Source: Pseudonocardia parietis (GTDB lineage Bacteria > Actinomycetota > Actinomycetes > Mycobacteriales > Pseudonocardiaceae). From it: 64,000 bases of DNA. The notes beneath the pieces were generated by a model. The model was not told the origin of the DNA, did no database searches, and worked only from the letters and a program-made list of their open reading frames with translations. Made by a program: the position numbers and the translations under genes. Shown here piece by piece: positions 42,237-51,143 of this stretch (within the stretch, counting starts at the first letter, position 1; every line of letters begins with the position of its first letter). Location: NCBI RefSeq assembly GCF_017876315.1, contig NZ_JAGINU010000001.1, positions 5,642,001-5,706,000 on the forward strand. The letters run 5' to 3'.

Positions 42237-43409
42237 TCAGGCCTGCCCGGCCTTCTCCTGCTCGTAGCGCTTGGTCATGGTGTCGACGGCGTCGAGCTGG
42301 GTCTGCGCGTGCTTCTCCCGGGTCGACTGCGCCCGGTCCTTCGCCGCCAGCGTCCCCGCGGCCTGGCCCTGGAACTCCGGCATCACCTGCTGGGCGATCA
42401 GCTCGTAGCTGCGCTTGGTGGCCTCCGGGTTGGCCCACTCGTGGCCGAGCAGCAGCATGGCGCCGAAGCCGCCGGACTGGTCGACGAGCTTCTGCACCTG
42501 GGCCTTGGCGTCGTCGACCGTGCCGATCGCCCCGATCCCGGCCTCGTTGATGAAGTCGATCATCTCCTTGGCCGTCGAGCCGTCACCGACGGCCATCTGC
42601 GGGAACGCGGCGACCTTCTGGAAGTAGTTGAACCAGTGCTCGATGCCGTACTCGACCTCCCGGTAGGCCTGCTCCCGGGTCTCGGCGATGTGCATCAGCC
42701 CGACCAGCCGCCACGAGCTGCGGTCCGGCGCCGGCTGCCCGTGATGCGCCGCCCGCTCCTCGACCACGCTCCAGTGATGGGCCAGCGCATCGAACCCGTC
42801 CTGGGTCAGCGTCGCCCCGATCGACAACAGCCCCACCCCGTGCTGGCCCGCCATCCGCGGCCCGGTCGGCGACGCCACCGCCGCCACCGCCACGTCGAAA
42901 CACGGGTCGCTGTAGGGCGCCAGCTGCAACTGCGCATCGATCAGCTTGTGGGTGCGGGTCTCGGCGTTGACCACCTCACCGCGCAACAACCGCATGATGA
43001 TGTCGAGGTTCTCCGCGAGCAGCTCACGGGTATCGGTCGGGTTCAACCCGATCATCGCCGAGTCCGTCGGCAACGACCCCGGCCCACAGCCGAGCATGGT
43101 GCGCCCGCGGGTCAGGTGATCGAGCATCACCATCCGGTCGGCCACCCACAACGGATTGTGGTACGAGATCGAGGTCACGCCGGTGCCGAGCTTGATCTGC
43201 CGGGTCCGTTCGGCCGCCGCGGCGATGAAGATCTCCGGCGAGGCGATGATCTCCGAACCGGCCGAGTGGTGCTCCCCGATCCAGGCCTCGTCGTAACCGA
43301 GCCGGTCCAGGTGCTCGACGAGCTCCAGGTCCCGCTGCAGCGCCAGGGTCGGGTTCTGCCCCGGCTGGTGGAACGGGGCGAGAAATGTGCCGAAGCGGAG
43401 TCGGGTCAC
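42237..43409 (-). CDS. LLM-class flavin-dependent monooxygenase (limonene monooxygenase-like)
   Basis: The 390-residue protein is a luciferase-like TIM barrel: VTRLRFGTFLAPFHQPGQNPTLALQRDLELVEHLDRLGYDEAWIGEHHSAG at the start, IKLGTGVTSISYHNPLWVADRMVMLDHLTRGR, and a C-terminal MPEFQGQA tail. These features match flavin-dependent monooxygenases annotated as limonene 1,2-monooxygenase. They need reduced FMN from a reductase, and none is adjacent. GTG 43409 has a GGAGGGA site and marks the family start. The gene is flanked by a GAF-type activator and an FMN alpha-hydroxy-acid oxidase, which suggests breakdown of a terpenoid or ketone. Confidence 0.82.
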   Translation of the reverse strand: MTRLRFGTFLAPFHQPGQNPTLALQRDLELVEHLDRLGYDEAWIGEHHSAGSEIIASPEIFIAAAAERTRQIKLGTGVTSISYHNPLWVADRMVMLDHLTRGRTMLGCGPGSLPTDSAMIGLNPTDTRELLAENLDIIMRLLRGEVVNAETRTHKLIDAQLQLAPYSDPCFDVAVAAVASPTGPRMAGQHGVGLLSIGATLTQDGFDALAHHWSVVEERAAHHGQPAPDRSSWRLVGLMHIAETREQAYREVEYGIEHWFNYFQKVAAFPQMAVGDGSTAKEMIDFINEAGIGAIGTVDDAKAQVQKLVDQSGGFGAMLLLGHEWANPEATKRSYELIAQQVMPEFQGQAAGTLAAKDRAQSTREKHAQTQLDAVDTMTKRYEQEKAGQA

Positions 43410-43532
43410 GGGGGTCCCTCCTGAACAGCTGTGGAGCGGCCGTGGGTGTGATCCCGACCGCATCGTCCGGAGCGCCAGCATGGCCCCCGCCACCCGTCCG
43501 GAAGTGTGCGGAAACTGGACAGCGGCGCCGCA

Positions 43533-44801
43533 TCAGCGGGTCCCGCGGTCGCGCAGCTCGATCCCGGCCGGCGTCGTGGCCCCGGCGAGCCCGCACACGA
43601 GGTCGAGCTCCGCGACGACGTTCTGCACGACCTGCGCGACGCCGCGGGCGCCGTCCAGGGCGAGCCCGTGCACGTACGGGCGCCCCAGCAGCACCGCCCG
43701 GGCACCGAGACGGACCGCGGTCGCGACGTCCGCCCCGGTCCGGACGCCGCTGTCCAGCAGCACCGCCAGCCGGTCCCCCACCGCCTCGGCGACGGCGGGG
43801 AGCGCGTCCAGCGACGCGACCGAGTGGTCGAGCTGCCTGCCCCCGTGGTTCGAGACGACGACGCCGTCGGCCCCGGCGTCGGCGGCGCGGCGGGCGTCGT
43901 CGGGATGCAGGACGCCCTTGACGACGATCGGCAGCCGGGTCCGCTCCCGCAGGCCTGCGAGGTCCGCCCAGGACAGCTGCGGTCGCGAGTAGACCCGCAG
44001 GAACGTCTCGACCGCGGCCCGCGGTACCGGGGAGCGCAGGTTCTCCAGGAACCGGCCCGGCGCGTTGCGGGTGATCTCGACCAGGGTCCGCAGCGCCGCC
44101 GCGGTGACCTTCGGCGGTGGCCCGGCCGCGGGCTCCGCGAGCTGCGCCTCGACCAGCCGCCGGAACACGGGGTCCGAGGTGTACTGGGCGATGCCGATCC
44201 CGCGGGCGAACGGCAGGTGCCCGAGGTCGAGGTCGCGCGGGCGCCAGCCGAGCATCGTCGTGTCGAGCGTGACGACGACCGCCTCGCACCCGGCCGCCTC
44301 GGCCCGGGCGAGGAAGCTGTCCACCAGCTCGTCCGATGTGGACCAGTAGAGCTGGAACCAGCTCGGCCCGGCGGCCGCGGCGATCTCCTCCATCGGCGCC
44401 CCGGCCTGGTTCGAGATCACCATCGGGACGCCGGCCGCCGCGGCGGCGCGTGCCACCGCGGTGTCGGCGCCGCGCCGGACCAGGTCGAGCGCACCGATGG
44501 GGGCGAGCAGGAGCGGTGCGGGCAGCCGCCGCCCGAACAGCTCGACGGACAGGTCGCGCTCGCCGACGTCCCGCAGGATCCGGGGCACGATCTCCTTGCC
44601 CGCGAACGCCTCCCGGTTCGCCCGCAGGGTCGTCTCGGCGCCCGCTCCCCCGGTGACGTAGGCGTCGGCGCGGCGGCTCATCGCCCGGCGGCCACGCCGT
44701 TCCAGCTCCTGCGGACCGGTGGGGACGCGCGGACGCGCACCGGACACACCGTCGCGGTAGATCCGTTCCTGGCGTGCCCGCCCCGGTGCCGGCAGCGTCA
44801 T
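43533..44801 (-). CDS. FMN-dependent alpha-hydroxy-acid oxidase (lactate 2-monooxygenase-like)
   Basis: The 422-residue protein has the complete (S)-2-hydroxy-acid oxidase fold: APIGALDLVRRGADTAVARAAAAAGVPMVISNQA, SWFQLYWSTSD, IVVKGVLHPDDARRAADAGADGVVVSNHGGRQLDHSVAS with the active-site His, and LLDSGVRTGADVATAVRLGARAVLLGRPY. It oxidises a 2-hydroxy acid to a 2-keto acid or, for the lactate 2-monooxygenase branch it resembles, decarboxylates it. Length over 400 and the extended N-terminus fit that branch. ATG 44801 has a GGGGAGG site. It stands 123 bp from the LLM gene on the same strand, upstream of it. Confidence 0.83.
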   Translation of the reverse strand: MTLPAPGRARQERIYRDGVSGARPRVPTGPQELERRGRRAMSRRADAYVTGGAGAETTLRANREAFAGKEIVPRILRDVGERDLSVELFGRRLPAPLLLAPIGALDLVRRGADTAVARAAAAAGVPMVISNQAGAPMEEIAAAAGPSWFQLYWSTSDELVDSFLARAEAAGCEAVVVTLDTTMLGWRPRDLDLGHLPFARGIGIAQYTSDPVFRRLVEAQLAEPAAGPPPKVTAAALRTLVEITRNAPGRFLENLRSPVPRAAVETFLRVYSRPQLSWADLAGLRERTRLPIVVKGVLHPDDARRAADAGADGVVVSNHGGRQLDHSVASLDALPAVAEAVGDRLAVLLDSGVRTGADVATAVRLGARAVLLGRPYVHGLALDGARGVAQVVQNVVAELDLVCGLAGATTPAGIELRDRGTR

Positions 44802-44881
44802 GGGGCCTCCCCGTCGTCGACCTCGGTCGAGGTCAGGCTACGGCCGCACAGGGGTGCGCGAGCCGTCCGTTCTGGGTAGAA

Positions 44882-45505
44882 ATGTTCGATATGGACGGTT
44901 TCTGGGCGACGGCCCTGCTCTGGGCCGGCGCGCTGGGATCGTGGCTGTTCGTCGGTACGTTCCTCGTCGACGGCCTGCTCCGGCCGGGCTACCGGCCGGT
45001 CCGGCACGCGGTGAGCGCGCTCGCCCTCGGGCCGCGCGGCCCGATCCAGACGGCGAACTTCCTGGTGTGCGGTGCGGCGGTCACGGCGGGTGCGTTCGTC
45101 CTGCCCGCCGCACTGGGCAGCGTGCTCCCCGCCCTGGCCGTCGGCGTCTTCGGCGTGGCACTGATCGCCTCGGGGGTGTTCCCGATGGACCCGATGCGCG
45201 GCTACCCGCCCGGTGCGCCCGACGACACGCCGGCGACGACGTCGCGACGCCACGACCTGCACGACCAGGACGGCATGGTGGTGTTCCTCGCGCTGCCGGT
45301 GGCGGCCGTGATCGCGGCGGTCGTGCTGCCCGCAACGGGCTGGCGGTGGTACTCCGGGATCACCGCCGCCGTGCTGTTCGCCGGGTTCAGCGCGTTCGGC
45401 AGCGCGTGGGAACGCGACGACCCGCGCACGGGACTGATCCAGCGCGCCGTGATCGGCGTCGGCTGGCTCTGGCTCGGGCTGCTGTTCGCGAGCGCGGCCG
45501 GGTGA
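44882..45505 (+). CDS. DUF998 membrane protein
   Basis: The 207-residue protein has about six hydrophobic helices and the phrases LFVGTFLVDGLLRPGYRPVRHAVSALALGPRG and QTANFLVCGAA, which fit DUF998 proteins. Function is unknown. An ATG nine bases further in (44891) is an alternative start. It converges on the P450 gene with a 13-bp gap. Confidence 0.72.
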   Translation: MFDMDGFWATALLWAGALGSWLFVGTFLVDGLLRPGYRPVRHAVSALALGPRGPIQTANFLVCGAAVTAGAFVLPAALGSVLPALAVGVFGVALIASGVFPMDPMRGYPPGAPDDTPATTSRRHDLHDQDGMVVFLALPVAAVIAAVVLPATGWRWYSGITAAVLFAGFSAFGSAWERDDPRTGLIQRAVIGVGWLWLGLLFASAAG

Positions 45506-45518
45506 CGGCGCGCGGGCC

Positions 45519-46727
45519 TCAGATACGGACCGGAAGCCGGGTGAGCCCGTGGATCAGCGTGCTCTCCCGGTACTGCCCCGGCTCGCCGCCGAGCGTCATG
45601 TCCGGGAACCGGTCCAGCAGGGTGCGGAAGGCGACCTCGCCCTCCAGCCGTGCGAGCGGGGCACCGACGCAGTGGTGGATGCCGTAGCCGAACGCGAGGT
45701 GCCCGGACGTGTCGCGCTCGATGTCGAGCCGGTCGGCGTCGGTGTAGCGCTCGGGATCGCGGTTCGCGCCGATCAGGGACACGAGCACGAACTCGTCCGC
45801 CGGGATCGTCGTGCCGGAGAGCTCGATCGGCTCCGTGGTGAACCGGAAGGTCGCGAGGTTGACCGGGCCGTCGTAGCGGAGGAACTCCTCGACGGCGTTC
45901 GGGACCAGGTCCGGCTGTGCCTGCAGCCGGGCGCGCTGCTCCGGGTCGCGCAGCAGGGCGAGCATGCCGTTGCCGATCAGGTTGACCGTCGTCTCGTGCC
46001 CGGCGACGAGCAGCAGGAACGCCATCGCCGTCGTCTCGGCGTGGCTGAGCGAGTCGCCGTCCTCGGACGCGCGGACGATCTCCGAGAGCATGTCGTCGCC
46101 GGGGTTCGCGGACTTGTCGGCGACCAGCTCGGCCAGGAAACCGGCCATCGCACCCCCGGCGGCGGCCCGCTCGGTGTCGGAGGCGCCGGAGAGCAGCGTG
46201 TTCGACCAGTCGCGGAACTCGTCGCGGCGGCCCGGCGGGACGCCGAGGATCTCGCAGATCACCGTCATCGGCAGCGGGAACGCGAACTCGTCGAGCAGGT
46301 CCACCTCGGGCCCGGCCGCGGCCATGGCGTCGGCGAGCTCGCCGGCGATCTGCTCGATCCGCGGGCGCAGCCGGCCGATCGCACGCATGGTGAAGGCGCG
46401 GCCGACCAGCTTGCGCAGCCGGGTGTGGTCGGGCGGATCGGCGTTGAGCATGTGCGCCACGAGCGACTCGGCGAACGCGCGGGGCGGCGGCGCGTCCTCG
46501 TGGCGGGCGACGAGCTCCGGGATCCGGCGGGCGTCCTTGGCCAGGCGGGGATCGTTGAGCGCGGCCCGCGCATCGGCGTAGCGGGTGATCATCCAGAAGG
46601 TCAGGCCCTGCGGTCCGCGCACGCGCACCACGGGCCGGTCCACCCGCAGCTCGCGGTAGAGGGCGTCCGGGTCCGCGAAGAACTCCGGGCCGATCCGCAG
46701 GGGCTCGGTGTCCTGGCTGGTCGTCAT
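45519..46727 (-). CDS. Cytochrome P450 (bacterial class I type)
   Basis: The 402-residue protein has the oxygen-binding AGHETTVNL in the I helix, the K-helix ExxR in AVEEFLRYD region, and the heme loop FGYGIHHCVGAPLARLE with Cys353. It is soluble and of the length of actinobacterial CYP107-like hydroxylases. It needs ferredoxin and reductase, and neither is adjacent. The substrate is unknown. ATG 46727 is preceded by an AGGCG region. It is transcribed alone. Confidence 0.88.
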   Translation of the reverse strand: MTTSQDTEPLRIGPEFFADPDALYRELRVDRPVVRVRGPQGLTFWMITRYADARAALNDPRLAKDARRIPELVARHEDAPPPRAFAESLVAHMLNADPPDHTRLRKLVGRAFTMRAIGRLRPRIEQIAGELADAMAAAGPEVDLLDEFAFPLPMTVICEILGVPPGRRDEFRDWSNTLLSGASDTERAAAGGAMAGFLAELVADKSANPGDDMLSEIVRASEDGDSLSHAETTAMAFLLLVAGHETTVNLIGNGMLALLRDPEQRARLQAQPDLVPNAVEEFLRYDGPVNLATFRFTTEPIELSGTTIPADEFVLVSLIGANRDPERYTDADRLDIERDTSGHLAFGYGIHHCVGAPLARLEGEVAFRTLLDRFPDMTLGGEPGQYRESTLIHGLTRLPVRI

Positions 46728-46895
46728 CGCCTGCTCCTGCTCCGTCCACGGGGTCGCTGCACCCGATGGTCGCATGATCGGGGCCCGGCGGGACGCCGGT
46801 GATCGTCGTGCTGCCGCCGACAACCGCACGAACGAGGCCGCTGTCGCCCCGTGACAGGTGCCGCGTGGGCGGGTGAGACTCGAGCGCACCACGAC

Positions 46896-47153
46896 ATGGA
46901 GCCTGCGCACCGCGGGTACGCCGCCGCCTGGGTCGCCCAGCAGCGCCGCTCGTTCGTGGCGTCCGGGCCCCTCGTGGCTGTCGTCTGGGGTCAGGTGATG
47001 CTCACCGCCGGCCGGGGGGACGCGCCCGTGTGGCTCCGGTTCATGTTCGCCGCCGCCGTCGTCTTCACGGTGATCGTCGCCGGCTCCGCGGTCCTGCAGC
47101 TGCGCCGGGAACGGGCCGTGCGGCCCTACCTCTCGGATCCGAGACGGAGCTGA
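46896..47153 (+). CDS. Small membrane protein
   Basis: The 85-residue protein has two hydrophobic segments (FVASGPLVAVVWGQVMLT and FMFAAAVVFTVIVAGSAVLQL) and an Arg-rich end. It starts MEPAHRGYAAAWVAQQRRS at 46896; an in-frame ATG/GTG 45 bp upstream is possible. I know no family. It lies 66 bp before hutH in the same direction. Confidence 0.5.
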   Translation: MEPAHRGYAAAWVAQQRRSFVASGPLVAVVWGQVMLTAGRGDAPVWLRFMFAAAVVFTVIVAGSAVLQLRRERAVRPYLSDPRRS

Positions 47154-47219
47154 TCCGCGTCCGTTGGACGGGCCCGGGCACGCGCGTTGAGATGGCGTGA
47201 TGACGGGTGGAACGACGAC

Positions 47220-48770
47220 ATGACGATCGGCTGCGCGACCGGTACCGGCACTGTGGAGGTCGGCACCGGCCCCCTCGCCCCGCATGACGTGGTGGCCGTC
47301 GCCCGCGGTGGCGCCCGGGTCCGGCTCAGCGACGACGCCCTGGCGGCGATCGGCCGGGGCCGCGCGGTCGTCGAACGGCTCGCGGTGGCCGAGGACCCCT
47401 ACTACGGCGTGTCGACCGGGTTCGGGGCGCTGGCCACCCGGCACATCCCGGCCGACCGGCGGGCGGCACTGCAGCTGAGCCTGATCCGCAGCCACGCCGC
47501 GGGGTCCGGACCCGAGGTGGAGCGCGAGGTCGTCCGCGCGCTGATGCTGCTGCGGCTGTCGACGCTGGCCACCGGTCACACCGGGGTCCGCCCGGAGACG
47601 GCGCTGGCGTACGCCGGGCTGCTGAACCACGGCCTCACGCCGGTGGTGCACGAGTTCGGGAGCCTGGGGTGTTCGGGGGACCTGGCACCGCTGGCGCACT
47701 GCGCGCTGGCGCTGATCGGTGAGGGCCGGGTGCGCGACCCGTCCGGCCGGCTCCGCGACACCGCGCCGGCGCTCGCCGAGATCGGCTCGACGCCGGTGAC
47801 CCTCGCCGAGAAGGAGGGCCTCGCCCTGATCAACGGCACCGACGGGATGCTCGGCATGCTGGTTCTGGCCGGGCACGACCTGCTCGGGCTGCTGCAGGTC
47901 GCCGACGTCGCGGCGGCGATGAGCGTGGAGGCCCTGCTCGGCACCGATCGGGTGTTCGCCGAGGACCTGCAGACCATGCGACCGCACCCGGGACAGGCCC
48001 GCTCGGCGGCCAACGTCCGCGCGCTGCTCGACGGATCGCAGATCGTGGCCAGCCACCGCGGCCCGGACTGCACCCGGGTGCAGGACGCCTACTCGCTGCG
48101 CTGCGCACCGCAGGTCCACGGGGCGGCGCGGGACACGCTCGACCACACCGAGCTCGTCGCCGGCCGGGAGCTCGCCTCGGTGATCGACAATCCGGTCGTC
48201 GCCCCGGACGGCCGGGTCGCCTCCAACGGCAACTTCCACGGGGCGCCCCTCGGGTACGCGCTGGACTTCCTCGCGGTCCCGGTGGCCGACGTGGCGTCGA
48301 TGTCCGAGCGTCGCACGGACCGGATGCTCGACGCGGGTCGCAGCTCCGGCCTGCCACCGTTCCTGGCCGCGGACCCGGGCGTCGACTCCGGTTACATGAT
48401 CGCCCAGTACACCCAGGCCGGGATCGTCTCCGAGCTGAAGCGCCTCGCCGCGCCCGCGTCGGTGGACTCGATCCCGTCCAGCGCGATGCAGGAGGACCAC
48501 GTCTCGATGGGCTGGTCCGCGGGGCGCAAGCTGCGCCGGGGCATCGACGGCCTGGCCCGGGTGCTGGCGGTCGAGCTGCTCACCTCGGCCCGGGCGCTGG
48601 ACCTGCGGGCGCCGCTGTCCCCCGCGCCGCGGACACGGGCGGTCCGTGACCTCCTCCGGACGCGCGTGCCCGGTCCGGGACCCGATCGGCACCTGGCGCC
48701 GGAGATCGACGCGGTGCTCGAGCTCGTCCGGTCCGGCGCGGTGGCCCGGGCGGCCGGCCCGCTCGCCTGA
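47220..48770 (+). CDS. hutH: Histidine ammonia-lyase (HutH) family protein
   Basis: The 516-residue protein is a MIO-dependent aromatic amino acid lyase: the Tyr loop DPYYGVSTGFGALA near residue 60, the MIO segment GSLGCSGDLAPLAHC at 147-161, and VIDNPVV plus QEDHVSMGWSAG. It converts L-histidine to urocanate. The MIO tripeptide is Cys-Ser-Gly where most lyases have Ala-Ser-Gly; I believe other actinobacterial HutH proteins share this, but cannot verify. No hutU, hutI or other histidine catabolism gene is nearby. ATG 47220 is chosen; a start 33 bp upstream is possible. Confidence 0.85.
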   Translation: MTIGCATGTGTVEVGTGPLAPHDVVAVARGGARVRLSDDALAAIGRGRAVVERLAVAEDPYYGVSTGFGALATRHIPADRRAALQLSLIRSHAAGSGPEVEREVVRALMLLRLSTLATGHTGVRPETALAYAGLLNHGLTPVVHEFGSLGCSGDLAPLAHCALALIGEGRVRDPSGRLRDTAPALAEIGSTPVTLAEKEGLALINGTDGMLGMLVLAGHDLLGLLQVADVAAAMSVEALLGTDRVFAEDLQTMRPHPGQARSAANVRALLDGSQIVASHRGPDCTRVQDAYSLRCAPQVHGAARDTLDHTELVAGRELASVIDNPVVAPDGRVASNGNFHGAPLGYALDFLAVPVADVASMSERRTDRMLDAGRSSGLPPFLAADPGVDSGYMIAQYTQAGIVSELKRLAAPASVDSIPSSAMQEDHVSMGWSAGRKLRRGIDGLARVLAVELLTSARALDLRAPLSPAPRTRAVRDLLRTRVPGPGPDRHLAPEIDAVLELVRSGAVARAAGPLA

Positions 48771-48783
48771 TCCCGGCGGGACC

Positions 48784-50610
48784 TCACGGGATGCGGACGG
48801 CGAACGCGACGACGTCGTCCCGGGCATCCCGGGCCAGCGTGTCGACGACGGTGTCGACGATGTCCTGCGGGGTGTGGTCGTGGACGGACTCGAGCAGCCG
48901 CAGGAGCCGCCCGGTGCCGGCGTCGATGTCGCTGTCGCGCCGTTCGACCAACCCGTCGGTGTAGAGGAACAGCACCGAGCCCGGCGGGATCTCGCGACGG
49001 TGGTCGACCCGCTCCCCCGGGCCGGCGAGCCCGAACCCGAAGAGGACGTCGTGGGCGTCGAGCAGCTCGCCCGTTCCGTCGGGGCCGAGCAGGATCGGTG
49101 GCGGATGACCGGCGTTGGTCCAGGTCATCGACCACACCCGCTCCGGGGACCGGCGGAGCTCGGCGATGATCGCGGTGCCGGCGGCGCCGAGACCGAAAGC
49201 GGCGTCGGCGGCCTCGAAGGACTCGAGGATCACCGACGGCGGCCCGCCGGCGTGGTCGGACGCGGCCTGCCGCAGCATCGACCTGGTCTGTCCCATCAGC
49301 GTCACGGCGCGCAGGGAGTGTCCGATGATGTCGCCGACCGACAGCAGCAGTACGTCCTCGTCGGGGTGTGCCGGATCGGTGAGCTCGGCGGCCTCGTACC
49401 AGTCGCCGCCGACCGACTCGCGGGAGTCCGCGGGCGCGTAGCGGGCGGCCATCGGCAGGTCCGCGACCGTGGGGAGGGTGGCGAGCATGGCCTCCTGCAT
49501 CTCGCGGGCGACCCCGGTGCGGTGCAGGAGCCGGTGGGCCCGCCCGAGCGCCTGCCCCGCGTAGCCGGCCAGTGTGGTGATCGTGAGCAGGTCGGCGGGT
49601 TCGATGGCGTCGGGCACCGGCCAGCCGAGCACCACGGCACCGACGATGCGGTCGTCGGAGGGCAGCGGTGCGACCACGACGCAGTGCAGCCCGAGCTCGC
49701 GCAGCTGGTCACCGGCCCCGCCGGGATGGGCGTGATCGAACGCGGCCCGGTCCGGGTAGTGCAGGATCCGGTGCTGCTCGAGCACCAGGGCGGCGGGGGA
49801 ACCGGTGCTGAACACCGCGGCCGGGCCGGGCACCGCGCTCGTGCGCTCCCACGGCCGCAACCGGTCCCGGCCGTCGAGGATGGCCACGTCGAGGTGGGCG
49901 GGCGCGAGAGCGGCGGTCAGCAGGTCGGTGATCTGCGTGTGGACGTCGACGACGGTGACCGTGTCGGTGAACGCCTGCGACGCCGTGAGCAGGGTCTGGC
50001 TGCGGTCGAACGCGCGCTGCTGGCCGGCCTCGAACTCGTCGCGGCGGTTCACCTCCCGCCCGGCGTCGTGCTCGGCGAGCCGCAGTCGCAGCTCGGTCGA
50101 GCAGGCCCGGGCGATGCCGGTCATCGTCTCGATCTCGGCGTTGCTCCACCGACGGGGCGCGCCGTCGAGCGCGCACAGCGACCCGAGCACGTTCCCGGCA
50201 CGATCGGTCAGCGGCATCCCGATGTAGGCGGCACCGCCCGGACCGGCCGGTGCCCCCGCCCACCGCGGGTCGTCGCGGGTGTCGGGGACGATCACCGGCT
50301 CCGCGGTCTCGACGACGTGGCGGCACGGCGAGTTCGCCAACGCGGCGGACCGGGTCGACGCCACGGGCTCCGGCAGCCCGGCCGCGCCGGGGACCACCAG
50401 GCGGTCCCCCTGCACGAGCGACACCGCGGCGCCGCCCGCACCGAGCGCCCGGCGCAGCCAGTCGGCGAAGAACTCCAGCTCCGCATCCGGTTCGGCACCC
50501 AGGCCCGCCCGTTCGAGCGCCCGCAGCCGCTCCGGGTTCCGCCGCACGACATCCGGGACCCCCGGCGGGCAACGCCGCTCCACGACGCGCGCCACCGTCC
50601 GTTCCGTCAT
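48784..50610 (-). CDS. GAF-domain SpoIIE-type protein phosphatase
   Basis: The 608-residue protein has two GAF-like sensory domains (about 45-170: ALANSPCRHVVETAEPVIVPD, AYIGMPLTDRAGNVLGSLCALDG; and about 215-370: VVVAPLPSDDRIVGAVVLGW) and a C-terminal PP2C-like SpoIIE domain with VGGDWYEAAEL, LLSVGDIIGHSLRA, WTNAGHPPPILL and LYTDGLVER, the metal-binding aspartates. It should dephosphorylate an anti-sigma-factor antagonist. It diverges from an anti-sigma-type ATPase gene 151 bp away; no STAS antagonist gene is nearby. Confidence 0.87.
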   Translation of the reverse strand: MTERTVARVVERRCPPGVPDVVRRNPERLRALERAGLGAEPDAELEFFADWLRRALGAGGAAVSLVQGDRLVVPGAAGLPEPVASTRSAALANSPCRHVVETAEPVIVPDTRDDPRWAGAPAGPGGAAYIGMPLTDRAGNVLGSLCALDGAPRRWSNAEIETMTGIARACSTELRLRLAEHDAGREVNRRDEFEAGQQRAFDRSQTLLTASQAFTDTVTVVDVHTQITDLLTAALAPAHLDVAILDGRDRLRPWERTSAVPGPAAVFSTGSPAALVLEQHRILHYPDRAAFDHAHPGGAGDQLRELGLHCVVVAPLPSDDRIVGAVVLGWPVPDAIEPADLLTITTLAGYAGQALGRAHRLLHRTGVAREMQEAMLATLPTVADLPMAARYAPADSRESVGGDWYEAAELTDPAHPDEDVLLLSVGDIIGHSLRAVTLMGQTRSMLRQAASDHAGGPPSVILESFEAADAAFGLGAAGTAIIAELRRSPERVWSMTWTNAGHPPPILLGPDGTGELLDAHDVLFGFGLAGPGERVDHRREIPPGSVLFLYTDGLVERRDSDIDAGTGRLLRLLESVHDHTPQDIVDTVVDTLARDARDDVVAFAVRIP

Positions 50611-50682
50611 CGCCCGCTCCGAGCCCTTCTGAGTCCGAGATCACAGTCTGCCGACGAGTACAGCGGTTGAACACCACCCGGC

Positions 50683-50706
50683 CGGGGTACGCGCCGGGGT
50701 ACGCCG
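50683..50706. repeat. Two tandem 12-bp repeats in the phosphatase/ATPase intergenic region
   Basis: CCGGGGTACGCG is followed directly by CCGGGGTACGCC. The pair lies between the divergent SpoIIE phosphatase and HATPase genes and could be a regulator site. The evidence is only the repetition. Confidence 0.4.
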
Positions 50707-50761
50707 GTGATCCCCGCCGTCTCGTCCGCCCACCGACAGCACTCTCGCCCGGAGGCGCCCA

Positions 50762-51133
50762 GTGGTCCACCCCGACACGGCCACCTCGCTGTGTCTCACA
50801 CAGTGCGACGCCGCGGGGCTCTCCGGGATCCGGCAGTGGCTCCGCGGGCATCTCACCAGCCCCGAGCACGCGCTGGACGCCGAGCTCGTGGCCACGGAGC
50901 TGATCAGCAACGCGATCGACCACGGTGGCGGTGCTCACGAGGTCCGGATCGTGGTGGGTCCGTCCGACGCCGTCCGGGTCGAGGTCGACGACACCGCCCC
51001 GGCGGCCCGGCTCACCGTCGGCCGGTCCCGGCTCGGTGGCGCGCGTGGCAACGGCCTGCGGATCATCGATGCGATGTCGTCCTGGGGGGTGCGCCGCACC
51101 GGGACCGGCAAGACCGTCTGGGCCCACCTCTGA
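50762..51133 (+). CDS. Anti-sigma-factor-type ATP-binding protein (HATPase_c_2)
   Basis: The 123-residue protein is a single GHKL ATPase domain of the RsbW/SpoIIAB kind: ELVATELISNAIDHGGG (N box), VEVDDTAP (G1-like) and GARGNGLRIIDAMSSWGVRRTGTGKTVWA (G2 region). Such proteins bind and phosphorylate antagonist proteins or hold a sigma factor. The divergent SpoIIE phosphatase is its natural counter-enzyme. GTG 50762 has a GGAGG site. Confidence 0.83.
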   Translation: MVHPDTATSLCLTQCDAAGLSGIRQWLRGHLTSPEHALDAELVATELISNAIDHGGGAHEVRIVVGPSDAVRVEVDDTAPAARLTVGRSRLGGARGNGLRIIDAMSSWGVRRTGTGKTVWAHL

Positions 51134-51143
51134 CGGCGCCTGG

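Noticed and set aside
45519..48827. Very long minus frame joining P450 with antisense of hutH
   Set aside because: Only the P450 part (to ATG 46727) is real. The rest is antisense to hutH and a small membrane protein gene, both with their own motifs or starts.
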